Source: Thauera sp. K11 (GTDB lineage: Bacteria; Pseudomonadota; Gammaproteobacteria; Burkholderiales; Rhodocyclaceae). Taken from it: 64,000 nt of DNA. The notes below the pieces were generated by a model, which was not told the origin of the DNA, did not search any database, and saw only the letters and a program-made list of their open reading frames with translations. Shown here piece by piece: positions 42,854 to 52,897 of the stretch (positions are counted from its first letter, which is position 1; each line of letters starts with the position of its first letter). Location of the stretch: the NCBI RefSeq assembly GCF_002354895.1, contig NZ_CP023439.1, positions 3,658,001-3,722,000 on the forward strand. The letters are read 5' to 3'. The translations under genes and the position numbers were made by a program.

Positions 42854-45007
42854 TCAGCGCAGCGTCAGCGCGTCGGCGACGATCCGCGGCGTGATGAACA
42901 CCAGCAGTTCCTTGCGGTTCGAGTCCTTGCGCGTCGTGCGGAACAGCCCGCCGACCACTGGCAGTTCGCCCAGCACGGGCACGCGGTCGATATTGGTGGT
43001 TTCCTCTTCCTCGTAGATGCCGCCGATGACGACCGTGCCGCCGTTGTCGATCAGCACCTCGCTCTTGACGTTCTTGGTCTCGATCGGCGGCACGCCGAGC
43101 AGGGCGGCCTCGAACAGCGGACGGTCCTTGTTCACCTCGACCTTGAGCTGCAGCCGGCCGTCGGGCGTGATCTGCGGCGTGACCTTGAGCGACAGCACCG
43201 CCTTCTTGAACGACACGCTGGTCGCGCCGGAACTGGTCGCCTGCTGGTAGGGGATCTCGGTGCCCTGCTCGATCGACGCCTCGACCTGGTTCGCCGTCAG
43301 CACACGCGGGCTCGACACCACCCGGCCGCGGCCATCGGATTCGAGCGCCTGCAGCTCCAGGTTGAGGAAGCGCGTCAGCCCCTTGTTGAACAAGGTCAGC
43401 GCCAGCGAGCCGTAGCCGTTGGGCAGGAAGCCGTCGCCGCTCGTCGCGTCCTCGCCGATGCGACGGACCGTCGAATTCAGCACCTGGTCGGGCGAGGTGG
43501 TGATCTTGCCGTCGGCGACGGTGGCGAACTCGGACTTGCCGAAGCCCAGCCGCCCCAGGCCGCCCAGGTTGGCAACCTTCGCGTTGCCGAAGCCCAGCCG
43601 CACGCCGAGGTCGCGGGCGAAGGTCTTGTTCGCCTCGACGATGCGCGCCTCGATCAGCACCTGGCGCGGCGGCACGTCGATCTCGGAGATCAGCTTGCGC
43701 ACTTCGCGCAGGCGGATGCTGACGTCGCTGACGAAGACCTTGTTGGTGCGGTCGTCGTGGGTGACGCTGCCGCGCTTGGACAGCAGGGACTGGTCCTTGC
43801 GCTTGGTGATGAACTCCTCGATCTCCTTGGCCTTGTGGTAGTTGATCTGGAAGCTCTCCGTCTGCACGGGCTCGAGGTCGCCGATCTGCGCCTTGGCTTC
43901 GAGCTGCAGCTTTTCACGCGCGGCGAGTTCGTCGCCCGGCGCGATCCAGATCACGTTGCCTTCCTTGCGCTTGTCGAGGCCCTTGGCCTGCAGGATGATG
44001 TCCAGCGCCTGATCCCAGGGCACGTCCTTGAGCCGCAGCGTCAGATTGCCCTGCACCGAGTCCGACGTGATGATGTTGAAGTTGGTGAAGTCGGCGATGA
44101 CCTGCAGCACCGAGCGCACGTCGATGTTCTGGAAGTTCAGCGACAGCTTCTCGCCCTGGTACTGCCCGCGGCTGCCCTGCACCAGCTTGTTCGGGTCCTC
44201 GATCACGCGCTTGACCTCGAGGACGAACTGGTTGTCGCTCTGGTAGGCGTTGTGCTCCCACATGCCGTTGGGCGTCACCACCAGGCGGACGTTGTCGCCC
44301 TGCTGCTGCGCGGCCATGGCGCTGACCGGCGTGGCGAAATCGATGACGTCCGAACGGCGGCGCAGATGCTCCGGCAGCGTCGTCTTCAGGAAATCGACCA
44401 CGAGGTTGCCGCCCTGCTGGCGGATGTCGATGCCGGCATCGGGCCGCGACAGGTCCACCACGACGCGGCCCTCGCCGTTCCTGCCGCGGCGGAAATTGAT
44501 GTCCCGCACGCTGCTGCCGCCCGGCGCGGCGGCGCGGGCATCGGAGAAATTGCCGTACGACTGGCCGACGGCCGTCTCCGGCGCGGCGCTCTTGCCGGTC
44601 GGGCTGATGGCGATGATCAGGTTGCGGCCGTCGATGCGGGTCTCGTACGGGCTCACCTTCACCAGATTCAGCACGAGCCGCGTGCGGTCGCCGACCTGCA
44701 CGATGTTGGCGCTGCGCAGGTCGCCCTGGTCGATGCTCTGCAGCGTGCGGCCGAGCCCGTTGCCGGTGCCGGGAAAATCGAAGGCGATGCGGGCCGGATT
44801 GGCGACGCTGAAACTCGCCGGTACCGCCGCGAGCGGCTGCTTGAGGGCGAGCCGGACGTAGAGCGTGCCGCCCTGCTCGGCCACCTCGAGCGATTCGATC
44901 TGATTTGCCTGCGCCTGCGCCGGCGCGGCCTGCTGCGCGCGCGCAGCCTGGACCGGCGCAAGCGCGACGCACAGCGCCGCCAGCAGCACTCCGATGCCGT
45001 TTTTCAT
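42854..45007 (-). CDS. pilQ: Type IV pilus secretin PilQ
   Basis: The 717-residue protein has a signal peptide ([24 protein letters not shown]), two AMIN domains (from about residue 40), N0/N1 (STN and KH-like) domains, and the C-terminal secretin channel with [14 protein letters not shown]. It forms the outer-membrane pore for pilus extension. The start at 45005-45007 overlaps the end of pilP. A longer open frame upstream to 45442 belongs to the pilP region and was rejected. Confidence 0.96.
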   Translation of the reverse strand: MKNGIGVLLAALCVALAPVQAARAQQAAPAQAQANQIESLEVAEQGGTLYVRLALKQPLAAVPASFSVANPARIAFDFPGTGNGLGRTLQSIDQGDLRSANIVQVGDRTRLVLNLVKVSPYETRIDGRNLIIAISPTGKSAAPETAVGQSYGNFSDARAAAPGGSSVRDINFRRGRNGEGRVVVDLSRPDAGIDIRQQGGNLVVDFLKTTLPEHLRRRSDVIDFATPVSAMAAQQQGDNVRLVVTPNGMWEHNAYQSDNQFVLEVKRVIEDPNKLVQGSRGQYQGEKLSLNFQNIDVRSVLQVIADFTNFNIITSDSVQGNLTLRLKDVPWDQALDIILQAKGLDKRKEGNVIWIAPGDELAAREKLQLEAKAQIGDLEPVQTESFQINYHKAKEIEEFITKRKDQSLLSKRGSVTHDDRTNKVFVSDVSIRLREVRKLISEIDVPPRQVLIEARIVEANKTFARDLGVRLGFGNAKVANLGGLGRLGFGKSEFATVADGKITTSPDQVLNSTVRRIGEDATSGDGFLPNGYGSLALTLFNKGLTRFLNLELQALESDGRGRVVSSPRVLTANQVEASIEQGTEIPYQQATSSGATSVSFKKAVLSLKVTPQITPDGRLQLKVEVNKDRPLFEAALLGVPPIETKNVKSEVLIDNGGTVVIGGIYEEEETTNIDRVPVLGELPVVGGLFRTTRKDSNRKELLVFITPRIVADALTLR

Positions 45008-45510
45008 TTCCTGCCCTCCTGGCGCTCCTGCAGCATCAGCGTGCTCACGCGCTCGACCCAGTCGCCGTTGACGTCTTCGACGAGCTCCCGCAGCGTCATC
45101 GACGTGTCGGAGATGTCCGTGACGATGCCGAAATTCTGGCCCATATAGTTCCCCACCTTGACCTGATACAGGCTCTTGTCGGCCATGACCAGGGCATTGA
45201 CCGCCCTGCGCTGCCGCATCACCCCGACCATCTTCAACGACTCGAGCGGATAGGCTTCGAGCGGTTCCTTGCGGCGCTCGAGATTGGGCCGCACCCCGCC
45301 CGGCGCCTTCTCCGGCTCGAGACGGCTCGCCCGGAACGGCTCGACCAGACCCGCAGCCGCATAGGCCACGACCGGAAACGGCTTGATCTCGGGCAGCGGC
45401 TTGACACTGCCGCGCATGGTCTTGGCCTGCTCGTCCATCCATCCCCGGATGTCGTCCTGCGCGTCACCCGAACATGCGGCCAGGCCGAGGCAGCATGCGA
45501 GGACGGTCAT
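45004..45510 (-). CDS. pilP: Type IV pilus lipoprotein PilP
   Basis: The 168-residue protein has a lipoprotein signal with Cys13 in LGLAACSGD. The beta-domain after residue 80 includes LESLKMVGVMRQ, typical of PilP. It links the PilNO inner-membrane complex to PilQ. The start at 45510 follows GAGG by 6 bp; it lies 8 bp after pilO ends. Confidence 0.94.
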   Translation of the reverse strand: MTVLACCLGLAACSGDAQDDIRGWMDEQAKTMRGSVKPLPEIKPFPVVAYAAAGLVEPFRASRLEPEKAPGGVRPNLERRKEPLEAYPLESLKMVGVMRQRRAVNALVMADKSLYQVKVGNYMGQNFGIVTDISDTSMTLRELVEDVNGDWVERVSTLMLQERQEGRK

Positions 45511-45518
45511 GGTGCGCC

Positions 45519-46196
45519 TCACTTCTTCTTCCCCTTGGCAGCCTTCTCCGCCGCTCGCTTCTTGGCCAGCTCGTCCTCGTCGAGATAGCGGTAGGTGACC
45601 GCCTTCGCCTCGAGCTTCAGCCTGCCGTCCTTGTCCGTTTCCAGCGCGACGTTGTTGAGCGTGACGATGCGCGGCATCTGCGCGACGTCGCTCGCGAACT
45701 CGCCGAGGTCGTGGTAGGCCCCGATGACCTTGATGTCGATCGGCATCTCGGCATAGAAGTCCTTGACGACATCGGAACCCGGCTTGAACAGGTCGAACTG
45801 CAGGCCACGACCGAGCCCGGCCTGGTTGATGTCGGACAGCAGCGAGTCCATCTCCGCGCGGTTCGGCAACTGCCTCAGCAGCGCACCGAACTGCCGGTCG
45901 ATCTCGGACAACTGGCGCCGGTGCTCGTCGAGGTTGACCGCCTGCCGCTTCTTGTTCAGCCATTCCTCGCGCAGACTCGCCTCCTCGGCCTGGCGCTGCT
46001 CGAGCGTCAGCGCCTGCTCGCTCCAGTCGAACCACCAGAAGGCGGCGACGGTGGCGACGAGCAGGCCGACGAAGACCGCGACGCGCGGCGCCAGCGGCCA
46101 CACGCCGGGGTCCTTCGCATCGAGCCCGCGGAAATCCTGCGCAAGGCGTTTCAGATCGACACTGCGCAGGCTGGCCAGCGCGCCGCTCGCACTCAT
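45519..46196 (-). CDS. pilO: Type IV pilus alignment protein PilO
   Basis: The 225-residue protein has one transmembrane segment (VAVFVGLLVATVAAFWWF), a coiled coil (LEQRQAEEASLREEWLNKKRQ) and a ferredoxin-like periplasmic domain. It pairs with PilN in the inner-membrane alignment complex. Its start overlaps the pilN stop by 4 bp. Confidence 0.95.
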   Translation of the reverse strand: MSASGALASLRSVDLKRLAQDFRGLDAKDPGVWPLAPRVAVFVGLLVATVAAFWWFDWSEQALTLEQRQAEEASLREEWLNKKRQAVNLDEHRRQLSEIDRQFGALLRQLPNRAEMDSLLSDINQAGLGRGLQFDLFKPGSDVVKDFYAEMPIDIKVIGAYHDLGEFASDVAQMPRIVTLNNVALETDKDGRLKLEAKAVTYRYLDEDELAKKRAAEKAAKGKKK

Positions 46197-46801
46197 TTGG
46201 ACACTCCCTTGCCCGCCGCCGGCGCCGCCTTGCCCTTGTTCTGCGCCGCGTCGTCCTGCTTTGGCTGCTCGATGCTCACGCCCAGCGTGAACTCGCTCAC
46301 GCGGCGGTTGTTGACGGTGGCCGCCTTGACTTCGACCAGCGCGGGCTGCTCGAGGAAGGGCGAGGCATCGACATTGCGCATCAGGTGGGAAACGCGCGCG
46401 TTTGACTGCGCGTAGCCGACCAGGGTCACGCGCTGCCCGGCCTGCTTGGCCGATTTCAGATACACGCCCTCCGGCATCGCCCGGGCGAGTTCGTTGAACA
46501 GATGCACGGTCTGCGCCCGGGTCCCCTGCAGCGATTCGATCACCTGCTTGCGTGCCAGCAGGGCGTCGATCTGCTCGCGCAGCCTGCGGATCTCCACGAT
46601 CTGCTGGTCGACCTTGGCGATCTCGGACTTGAAGAAGGCGTTGCGGGCCTCCTGCTCGCTGATGTAGCCGGCGTAGATGGTATGCACCAGCAGGCCGATC
46701 AGCCCGCCCAGCACCACCATCATCGCGGACAGGACGTAGAACTGCTTTCTCCGCTGCCGGCGCTTTTCCTCGCGATGGGGGAGGAGGTTGATCCGGATCA
46801 T
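46193..46801 (-). CDS. pilN: Type IV pilus alignment protein PilN
   Basis: The 202-residue protein begins with the conserved PilM-binding motif MIRINLLPHREEKR, followed by one transmembrane helix and a periplasmic coiled coil plus ferredoxin-like domain. The start at 46799-46801 overlaps the pilM stop by 4 bp. Confidence 0.95.
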   Translation of the reverse strand: MIRINLLPHREEKRRQRRKQFYVLSAMMVVLGGLIGLLVHTIYAGYISEQEARNAFFKSEIAKVDQQIVEIRRLREQIDALLARKQVIESLQGTRAQTVHLFNELARAMPEGVYLKSAKQAGQRVTLVGYAQSNARVSHLMRNVDASPFLEQPALVEVKAATVNNRRVSEFTLGVSIEQPKQDDAAQNKGKAAPAAGKGVSK

Positions 46802-47874
46802 GCGTCGAATCTCCGCAGGGCCAGCCCGCACGCCACCATCAGGGAGGGCGCATCGGCAAGCAGGTTCTTGGGCCGCACTTTCGACGAGAGGGTCATGTTC
46901 GCGAAGGGGTTGGCGATGACCGTCTCGACCTGCGTCCGCGCGCCGACCACCTGCGCGAGCCCCGGCATCACCGCGCAGCCGCCGGCGAGGACGAGATGAT
47001 CGACCTGGTTGTATTGCGTGGAAGTGAAGAAGAATTGCAGGGCGCGGGACACCTCCAGCGCGAGGCTGTCCATGAAGGGCCGCATCAGGTCGTGCGCGTA
47101 GGCTTCGGGAAGGGTGCCGGCGCGCTTGGCCGCCTCGGCGTCGTCCACGCTCATGCCGTACTGGCGGGAAATGTCCTGCGTGAGCTGGTTTCCACCGAAC
47201 GCCTGCTCGCGCGAATAGACCTGGATGTGGTTGCGCAGCATGGTCACGTTCATCACGCTGGCGCCGACGTCGATGAGCGCGATGACCTTGTCCCGCCCGC
47301 CGTTGGGCAACTGGGCGCTGACGAGTTCGAGGGCGGACTCGATCGCGAGCGACTCCACGTCCACCACGGTCGCCTTCAGTCCCGCCGACTGCGCGACCGC
47401 CACGCGGTCTTCCACCTTGTCCTTGCGCGAAGCGGCGATGAGGACTTCGACCTCACCGGGGCTGCCGGGCGCCGGACCGATGACCTGGAAGTCGAGATTG
47501 ACCTCGTCGAGCGCGAAGGGGATGTACTGGTTGGCCTCGGACTCGACCGCCAGTTCCATTTCCTGCTCGCGCAGGCCCTCCGGCAGGATGATCTTCTTGG
47601 TGATGACCGACGATGCGGGCAGGGCCATCGCCACGTTGCGCACCCCCGCGCCGAAGCGCCGCAGTGCGCGCCGCACGGCCTCGCTGACCGCCTCGAGGTT
47701 GGCCACATTGCCGTCGACGACCGCGTCGCGCGGCAACGGCTCGATCGCGTAACGCTCGACTTTGTAACCGTCCTTGTCCCCTCCGGACAGCTCGACAAGC
47801 TTGACCGATGAAGATGAGATATCAAGTCCGGCCAGTTGACGCGCCTTTGAACCGAAGAGGGAGAGCTCAATCAC
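46798..47874 (-). CDS. pilM: Type IV pilus assembly protein PilM (actin-like)
   Basis: The 358-residue protein is an ASKHA (FtsA-like) ATP-binding protein with LAGLDISSSSVKLVELSG at the start, IDVGASVMNVTML, and a C-terminal LAGGCAVMPGL. It binds the PilN tail in the cytoplasm. The start codon is GTG (47872-47874) with an AAGGG site upstream. It is the first gene of the pilMNOPQ operon and is divergent from mrcA. Confidence 0.95.
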   Translation of the reverse strand: MIELSLFGSKARQLAGLDISSSSVKLVELSGGDKDGYKVERYAIEPLPRDAVVDGNVANLEAVSEAVRRALRRFGAGVRNVAMALPASSVITKKIILPEGLREQEMELAVESEANQYIPFALDEVNLDFQVIGPAPGSPGEVEVLIAASRKDKVEDRVAVAQSAGLKATVVDVESLAIESALELVSAQLPNGGRDKVIALIDVGASVMNVTMLRNHIQVYSREQAFGGNQLTQDISRQYGMSVDDAEAAKRAGTLPEAYAHDLMRPFMDSLALEVSRALQFFFTSTQYNQVDHLVLAGGCAVMPGLAQVVGARTQVETVIANPFANMTLSSKVRPKNLLADAPSLMVACGLALRRFDA

Positions 47875-48011
47875 AAAGAAAACCCTTACATTTCTTTATG
47901 TTACGCGCAACTTGTGATTAATTTTCTTGGATGCTAGCAACAACGACCATGGGTGTAAAGCGCAACTCTTCACGAATAAACCGTTGTAACGGCCTGCCGG
48001 CACCCATCCTT

Positions 48012-48017
48012 TATACT
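48012..48017 (+). promoter_or_regulatory. Possible -10 element of mrcA
   Basis: TATACT lies 30 bp before the mrcA start. The closest -35-like hexamer, TTGTAA at 47984-47989, is 22 bp away, which is too far for a normal promoter, so the assignment is weak. Confidence 0.3.
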
Positions 48018-48046
48018 AGCGACCCGATTTTTCTTGCGGACTGCCA

Positions 48047-50470
48047 ATGCGTTGGGTCCTTTATCCGGTCGTGGCGGCAATCTCGCTCGCGGTCCTCGGC
48101 ATCGCCACCCTGGCGGCCATCTCGCTCTTCGCCTGGCCCAACCTGCCCTCGCTCGAAACGCTGACCGATTATCGCCCGCGCGTGCCATTGCAGGTGTTCA
48201 CCGCCGATGGCCACCTGCTGGGCGAGTTCGGCGAGGAACGCCGCAGCGTGGTACGCATCGCCGACGTGCCGCCCGTCCTCAGGCAGGCCATCCTCGCTGC
48301 CGAGGACGAGCGCTTCTACGAACACCCTGGCATCGATCCGATGGGGATCATGCGCGCCGCCCTGGCCAACATTTCCTCGGGCGGCCGCGGCCAGGGCGCT
48401 TCGACGATCACGATGCAGGTGGCGCGGAACTTCTTCCTGACTCGCGAGAAGACCTTCAACCGGAAACTCTACGAGATCCTGCTCGCACTCAAGATCGAGC
48501 GCAGTCTGTCCAAGGACGAGATCTTCGAGCTGTACCTCAACCAGATCTATCTCGGCCAGCGCTCCTACGGCTTCGCGGTTGCCGCGAAGACCTACTTCGG
48601 CAAGCCGCTGGCCGAGATCACGCTGGCCGAGGCGGCGATGCTGGCCGGCCTGCCCAAGGCCCCGTCGGCATTCAACCCCATCGTCAACCCGGCGCGCGCG
48701 ACGTTGCGCCAGCGCTACGTGCTGCGCCGCATGGTCGAGGCGGGCTTCATCGACGAAGTCGCCTACCGCGACGCCATCGACCAGCCGCTGACGACGAGCC
48801 GGCGCACAGCCGCCAACGGCGGCGACCCGGTGCTGCACGGCGACTACGTCGCGGAGATGGCGCGCCAGATCGCCGTCGAGCAGTTCGGCGACCGCGCCTA
48901 CGAACTGGGCATCCGCGTCGTCACCACGATCACCCGCAAGGATCAGGAAGCGGCCTACGCGGCACTGCGCAACGGCATCATGGATTACGACCGCCGCCAC
49001 GGCTACCGCGGCCCGGAGGGCTTCGTCGATCTGCCCGCCGGCAAGCTCGACGACGAGCAGCTCGACGACCTGATCGGCGACGTCAGCGATTACGACGACC
49101 TGCTCGCCGCGCTGGTGCTGGAATCGTCGCCCAAGCAGGTCACGCTGTACCGCCATGGCGAGCGCGTCACCGTCGCCGCCGCCGGCCTGCGCTTTGCCGC
49201 GCCGATGCTGGCCGAGAAGGCGCCGCAGACCCGCCGCATCCGCCCCGGTGCGATCGTCCGCATCCGCGCGGCGAACGGCGGCAAGGGCTGGGAAATCACG
49301 CAACTGCCCGAGGCCCAGGGCGCGCTGGTGTCGATCGACGCCCGCAGCGGCGCGGTGCACGCGCTGATCGGCGGCTTCGACTACAACCGCAACAAGTTCA
49401 ACCATGTCACCCAGGCGCAGCGCCAGCCGGGTTCCAGCTTCAAGCCCTTCATCTATTCCGCTGCATTCGAGCGCGGCTTTGGTCCGGGCAGCGTGATGAG
49501 CGACGAACCGATCTCCTTCCCGGCCGGCACCACCGGCGGCCAGGCGTGGGAACCGAAGAACTACGACGGCAGGTACGGCGGCCCGATGACCTTGCGCAGC
49601 GCGCTCGCCCGCTCCAAGAACATGGTGTCGATCCGGCTGCTGCAGCAGATCTCGCCCGAATACGCCCAGGACTACATCACCCGCTTCGGTTTCGATGCCG
49701 CCAGGCACCCGCCCTACCTGACCATGGCGCTGGGCGCCGGCTCGGTCACGCCATGGGAGATGGCCTCGGGCTACGCGGTGTTCGCCAACGGCGGCTACCG
49801 TGTCGAACCCTACGTCATCAAGGAGATCTACGACGGCAACGGGCGGCTGATCGCGCGCACCGATCCGCCGGTTGCCGGCGAAAGCGCGCCCCGCGTGATC
49901 GACGAGCGCAATGCCTGGCTGCTCGACTCGATGATGCAGGACGTCGTCCGCTCCGGCACCGCGACGCGCGCCCGCGCCCTCAACCGCAGCGACCTGGCCG
50001 GCAAGACGGGCACCACGAACGACTACCTCGATGCCTGGTTCTGCGGCTATGGCGGCGACGTCGTGGCGGTGGCGTGGATGGGCTACAGCCAGCCGCGCAA
50101 CCTCGGCAGGGGCGAGACGGGGGGCGCCGCGGCGCTGCCGATCTGGATCGACTACATGCGCACCGCGCTGAACGACGCGCCCCCGCGGGAGCATCCGCTG
50201 CCCGGCGGCCTGCTGGCCGTGACCGCCGGCGACGGCAGCCGGCAGGACTACATCTACGCCGAGAACAAGCCGCCCGCACCGCCCGCCGTGCCGGACTGGC
50301 TGAGGGAACTCTTCTCCGACGAGACGACGCCGGCGACCGAGGCGCCCGAAGAGGCGATCCCGCCGGCGCCGGCCGCGTACCCGGCAGCGGCGGCGGTGCG
50401 GCACCAGGTGCCCGCGATGCAGGCACCAGCACCGGTCGTCGACCGGGTGCCCGTGCCCATCAGCCGCTGA
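48047..50470 (+). CDS. mrcA: Penicillin-binding protein 1A (bifunctional transglycosylase/transpeptidase)
   Basis: The 807-residue protein has an N-terminal membrane anchor and a GT51 transglycosylase domain (AAEDERFYEHPGIDPMG with the catalytic Glu, then QGASTITMQVARN). An OB-like insert follows. The transpeptidase domain has the Ser nucleophile in PGSSFKPFIY and KTGTTNDYLDAW. It polymerises and cross-links peptidoglycan. Its stop is followed directly by an array of 81-bp repeats. Confidence 0.96.
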   Translation: MRWVLYPVVAAISLAVLGIATLAAISLFAWPNLPSLETLTDYRPRVPLQVFTADGHLLGEFGEERRSVVRIADVPPVLRQAILAAEDERFYEHPGIDPMGIMRAALANISSGGRGQGASTITMQVARNFFLTREKTFNRKLYEILLALKIERSLSKDEIFELYLNQIYLGQRSYGFAVAAKTYFGKPLAEITLAEAAMLAGLPKAPSAFNPIVNPARATLRQRYVLRRMVEAGFIDEVAYRDAIDQPLTTSRRTAANGGDPVLHGDYVAEMARQIAVEQFGDRAYELGIRVVTTITRKDQEAAYAALRNGIMDYDRRHGYRGPEGFVDLPAGKLDDEQLDDLIGDVSDYDDLLAALVLESSPKQVTLYRHGERVTVAAAGLRFAAPMLAEKAPQTRRIRPGAIVRIRAANGGKGWEITQLPEAQGALVSIDARSGAVHALIGGFDYNRNKFNHVTQAQRQPGSSFKPFIYSAAFERGFGPGSVMSDEPISFPAGTTGGQAWEPKNYDGRYGGPMTLRSALARSKNMVSIRLLQQISPEYAQDYITRFGFDAARHPPYLTMALGAGSVTPWEMASGYAVFANGGYRVEPYVIKEIYDGNGRLIARTDPPVAGESAPRVIDERNAWLLDSMMQDVVRSGTATRARALNRSDLAGKTGTTNDYLDAWFCGYGGDVVAVAWMGYSQPRNLGRGETGGAAALPIWIDYMRTALNDAPPREHPLPGGLLAVTAGDGSRQDYIYAENKPPAPPAVPDWLRELFSDETTPATEAPEEAIPPAPAAYPAAAAVRHQVPAMQAPAPVVDRVPVPISR

Positions 50471-50688
50471 GCGGCACCCTCCCCGCGGGAGGAAGCGCTT
50501 CCTTCGGGCGGCCGGGCGGAAGCGCCTGTCGCACTGCCCTCCCGCCGCTTCGCGGCACCCTCCCCGCGGGAGGGAGCGCTTCCTTCGGGCGGCCGGGCGG
50601 AAGCGCCTGTCGCACTGCCCTCCCGCCGCTTCGCGGCACCCTCCCCGCGGGAGGGAGCGCTTCCTTCGGGCGGCCGGGCGGAAGCGCT
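50471..50688. repeat. Tandem 81-bp repeat, 2.7 copies
   Basis: Copies lie at 50471-50551, 50552-50632 and 50633-50688 (partial). Copies 1 and 2 differ at one base. Each copy contains the inverted repeat GCGCTTCC/GGAAGCGC about 15 bp apart, so transcripts can fold into a hairpin. The array fills all the space between the mrcA stop and the cyaY stop and may serve as their shared terminator. Confidence 0.92.
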
Positions 50689-51014
50689 CAGGGACCGCGC
50701 CGTACCGTGACGGGCGTGCCGCTCTGCTCGCCGACCAGCGCCGACAGCGTGGCGTAGAGGTCGGCGCCGTCGCGGGTATCGACCCAACGGCCGTCCTCGG
50801 GGCGGAAGTGGAATCCGCCCGAGCGCGCCGCCACCCAGATCTCGCGCGCCGCCGTGTGGCGGTTGATGATCATCTTGCTGCCGTTGTCGAACTCGATTTC
50901 GAGCACGCCGCCGGGCTTGGGCTCGATGTCGAAGTCCGCGCCGCACTCTTCCAGCGCGGTCTCGATGCACGCGAGTTCCGCCTCGGCGAGCGCGTTGAAT
51001 GCAGACTCTTCCAT
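50688..51014 (-). CDS. cyaY: Iron donor protein CyaY (frataxin)
   Basis: The 108-residue protein has the frataxin fold: an acidic first helix (FNALAEAELACIETALEECGAD) and the sheet segment EIEFDNGSKMIINRH followed by EIWVAARSGGFHF. It binds iron for Fe-S cluster assembly. The start at 51012-51014 follows GGAG. Its last base pair touches the tandem repeat array. It is divergent from lptM. Confidence 0.94.
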   Translation of the reverse strand: MEESAFNALAEAELACIETALEECGADFDIEPKPGGVLEIEFDNGSKMIINRHTAAREIWVAARSGGFHFRPEDGRWVDTRDGADLYATLSALVGEQSGTPVTVRRGP

Positions 51015-51059
51015 GCTGACTCCTTCTGTTAGCATTCCGCTTTTTCCTGAAGAACGGCG

Positions 51060-51254
51060 ATGCAAGCAAAGTCTCTGGTGATCGTGCTCGGCTGCATGCT
51101 GCTTTCCGCCTGCGGCATCAAGGGGCCGCTGTACATGCCGCCGCCGCCGGCCGAAGGGAAGGCCGCCAGGACGGACTCCCGGGCGGGCGCCGATGATAAC
51201 AAACCCTTCGTCACCCCGGACGACGGCCTGCCGCCCGCCCTGAGACCCCGATGA
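51060..51254 (+). CDS. lptM: Small lipoprotein, LptM (YifL)-like
   Basis: The 64-residue protein has a signal peptide and lipobox LLSACGIKGPLYMPPP; the CGxKGPLY motif is the hallmark of LptM/YifL, the lipoprotein that assists LptD maturation. It lies just upstream of lysA, as is usual in betaproteobacteria, with an ATGA overlap. Confidence 0.88.
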   Translation: MQAKSLVIVLGCMLLSACGIKGPLYMPPPPAEGKAARTDSRAGADDNKPFVTPDDGLPPALRPR

Positions 51255-52513
51255 GCCACCCCTACCCCACGCCCACGCTGCACGCCGTCGACGGTGCGCT
51301 GATGCTCGAAGACGTCGCGCTGCAGGACATCGCGGCCCGCTACGGCACCCCCACCTACGTGTATTCGCGCGCAGCCCTGACCTCGGCCTTCGATGCCTAC
51401 CGGCGAGCCCTGAACGGCCGCCGCGCCCTCGTCTGCTATGCGGTGAAAGCCAACTCCAACCTGGGCGTGCTGTCGGTGTTCGCGCGGCTCGGGGCCGGCT
51501 TCGACATCGTGTCGGGTGGAGAACTCGCACGCGTGATCGCCGCCGGCGGCGAGGCCGCCAAGGTGGTCTTCTCCGGTGTCGGCAAGACCCGCGCCGAAAT
51601 GCGCCAGGCGCTCGCGGCGGGCATCCGCTGCTTCAACGTCGAATCGGCGGCGGAACTCGAGCGCCTGAACGACGTGGCGGGCGAACTGGGGCGCAGGGCG
51701 CCGATCGCGCTGCGCGTGAATCCCGACGTCGACCCCAAGACCCACCCCTACATCTCCACCGGCCTCAAGAGCAACAAGTTCGGCGTGGCCTTCGACGACG
51801 CGCTCGCCATCTATCGCCGCGCGGCGCAGTTGCCCAACCTGCGCATCAGCGGTGTCGCCTGCCACATCGGTTCGCAGCTCCTGGACCCCGCGCCGATGGC
51901 CGAGGCCGCGCAAAAGGTGCTCGGCCTGGTCGACCGGCTCGCCGCCGAAGGCATCGCGCTCGAGCACATCGACCTCGGCGGCGGACTGGGCATCCGCTAC
52001 AGTGACGAGACTCCGCCCGCCGTGGCCGAATACCTGGCACCGCTGCTGGCGGTCTTCGACGGGCGCCGGGAAGAGCTGTGCTTTGAACCCGGGCGCTCGC
52101 TGGTGGGCAATGCCGGCCTGCTGCTGACCCGCATCGAGTACCTGAAGCCGGGCGAAGAGAAGAACTTCGCCATCGTGGATGCGGCGATGAACGATCTGGC
52201 GCGGCCGGCGCTGTACGACGCCTACCACGAGGTCGTCGCCGTGCAGGCGCGCGAGGTTCCGGAGCGGCGCTACGAGATCGTCGGCCCGATCTGCGAGAGC
52301 GGAGACTTCCTTGCGCACGACCGCAGCCTCGCCGTCGCCGAGGGCGACCTGCTGGCCATCCTGTCGGCCGGCGCCTATGGCATGACGATGAGTTCGAACT
52401 ACAACACGCGGGGCCGCGCGGCCGAGGTCATCGTCGATGGCGCCGGCACCCACCTGGTGCGCGAGCGCGAGCCGATCGAGAGCCTCTATGCATCGGAGAA
52501 GCCGCTCGCCTGA
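51251..52513 (+). CDS. lysA: Diaminopimelate decarboxylase
   Basis: The 420-residue protein is an alanine-racemase-fold PLP enzyme with Lys in CYAVKANSN, the Gly-rich PLP loop and the second-site residues EPGRSLVGNAG and GPICESGD (Cys). It makes lysine from meso-diaminopimelate. It overlaps lptM by 4 bp and ends before a strong hairpin. Confidence 0.96.
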   Translation: MSHPYPTPTLHAVDGALMLEDVALQDIAARYGTPTYVYSRAALTSAFDAYRRALNGRRALVCYAVKANSNLGVLSVFARLGAGFDIVSGGELARVIAAGGEAAKVVFSGVGKTRAEMRQALAAGIRCFNVESAAELERLNDVAGELGRRAPIALRVNPDVDPKTHPYISTGLKSNKFGVAFDDALAIYRRAAQLPNLRISGVACHIGSQLLDPAPMAEAAQKVLGLVDRLAAEGIALEHIDLGGGLGIRYSDETPPAVAEYLAPLLAVFDGRREELCFEPGRSLVGNAGLLLTRIEYLKPGEEKNFAIVDAAMNDLARPALYDAYHEVVAVQAREVPERRYEIVGPICESGDFLAHDRSLAVAEGDLLAILSAGAYGMTMSSNYNTRGRAAEVIVDGAGTHLVREREPIESLYASEKPLA

Positions 52514-52521
52514 GCGGCGGC

Positions 52522-52544
52522 GGGCCGGGCTCCGCGCCCGGCCC
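52522..52544. terminator. Hairpin terminator between convergent lysA and the hypothetical gene
   Basis: Perfect 9-bp arms GGGCCGGGC (52522-52530) and GCCCGGCCC (52536-52544) with a 5-base loop lie between two convergent genes. There is no T-run. Confidence 0.55.
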
Positions 52545-52549
52545 CGGCT

Positions 52550-52897
52550 TCACGCCTTGGCGGTGCCCGTGCCGGCCCGCAGCGATTCTTCGTAAAGCGC
52601 GCGTCCGAACGCCTTCCAGACCGGCCCGCCGCTGGTATGCACGCCGATCTGCGCGCTCTGCCGCATCGTGTTCAGCATCAGTTCGGCCAGCGCGAAGAGT
52701 TCCCCCTTGCCGCGGCGCGCGTAGTCCGGAGCGCGCAGCAGCCCCAGCCGGCACTCCGCGGTGCACTCCAGCGCCTCGCGCGCGAGCGCGCGCATCGTCG
52801 CCGCATCTCTCCAGTCCAGCCTGAGGAGGATGCAACGCTTGATGATTTCCCGTTCGACTTCTTTCGCCGTGCGATCGTAATGCCCGAATCCGCTCAT
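52550..52897 (-). CDS. Hypothetical protein, small, helical
   Basis: The 115-residue protein has no membrane segment or signal peptide. It is rich in Ala, Arg and Leu and predicted mostly helical from its heptad-like spacing (REIIKRCILLRLDWRDAATMRALAREALE). Three Cys residues lie in the first half. I do not recognise the family. It is divergent from dacB and convergent with lysA. Confidence 0.6.
   Translation of the reverse strand: MSGFGHYDRTAKEVEREIIKRCILLRLDWRDAATMRALAREALECTAECRLGLLRAPDYARRGKGELFALAELMLNTMRQSAQIGVHTSGGPVWKAFGRALYEESLRAGTGTAKA

Noticed and set aside
48011..50404. 797-codon open frame opposite mrcA
   Set aside because: Antisense shadow; the plus strand carries all PBP1A motifs.
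50471..50688. CRISPR array
   Set aside because: The repeats are 81 bp, directly adjacent, nearly identical over their whole length, with no spacers and no cas genes.
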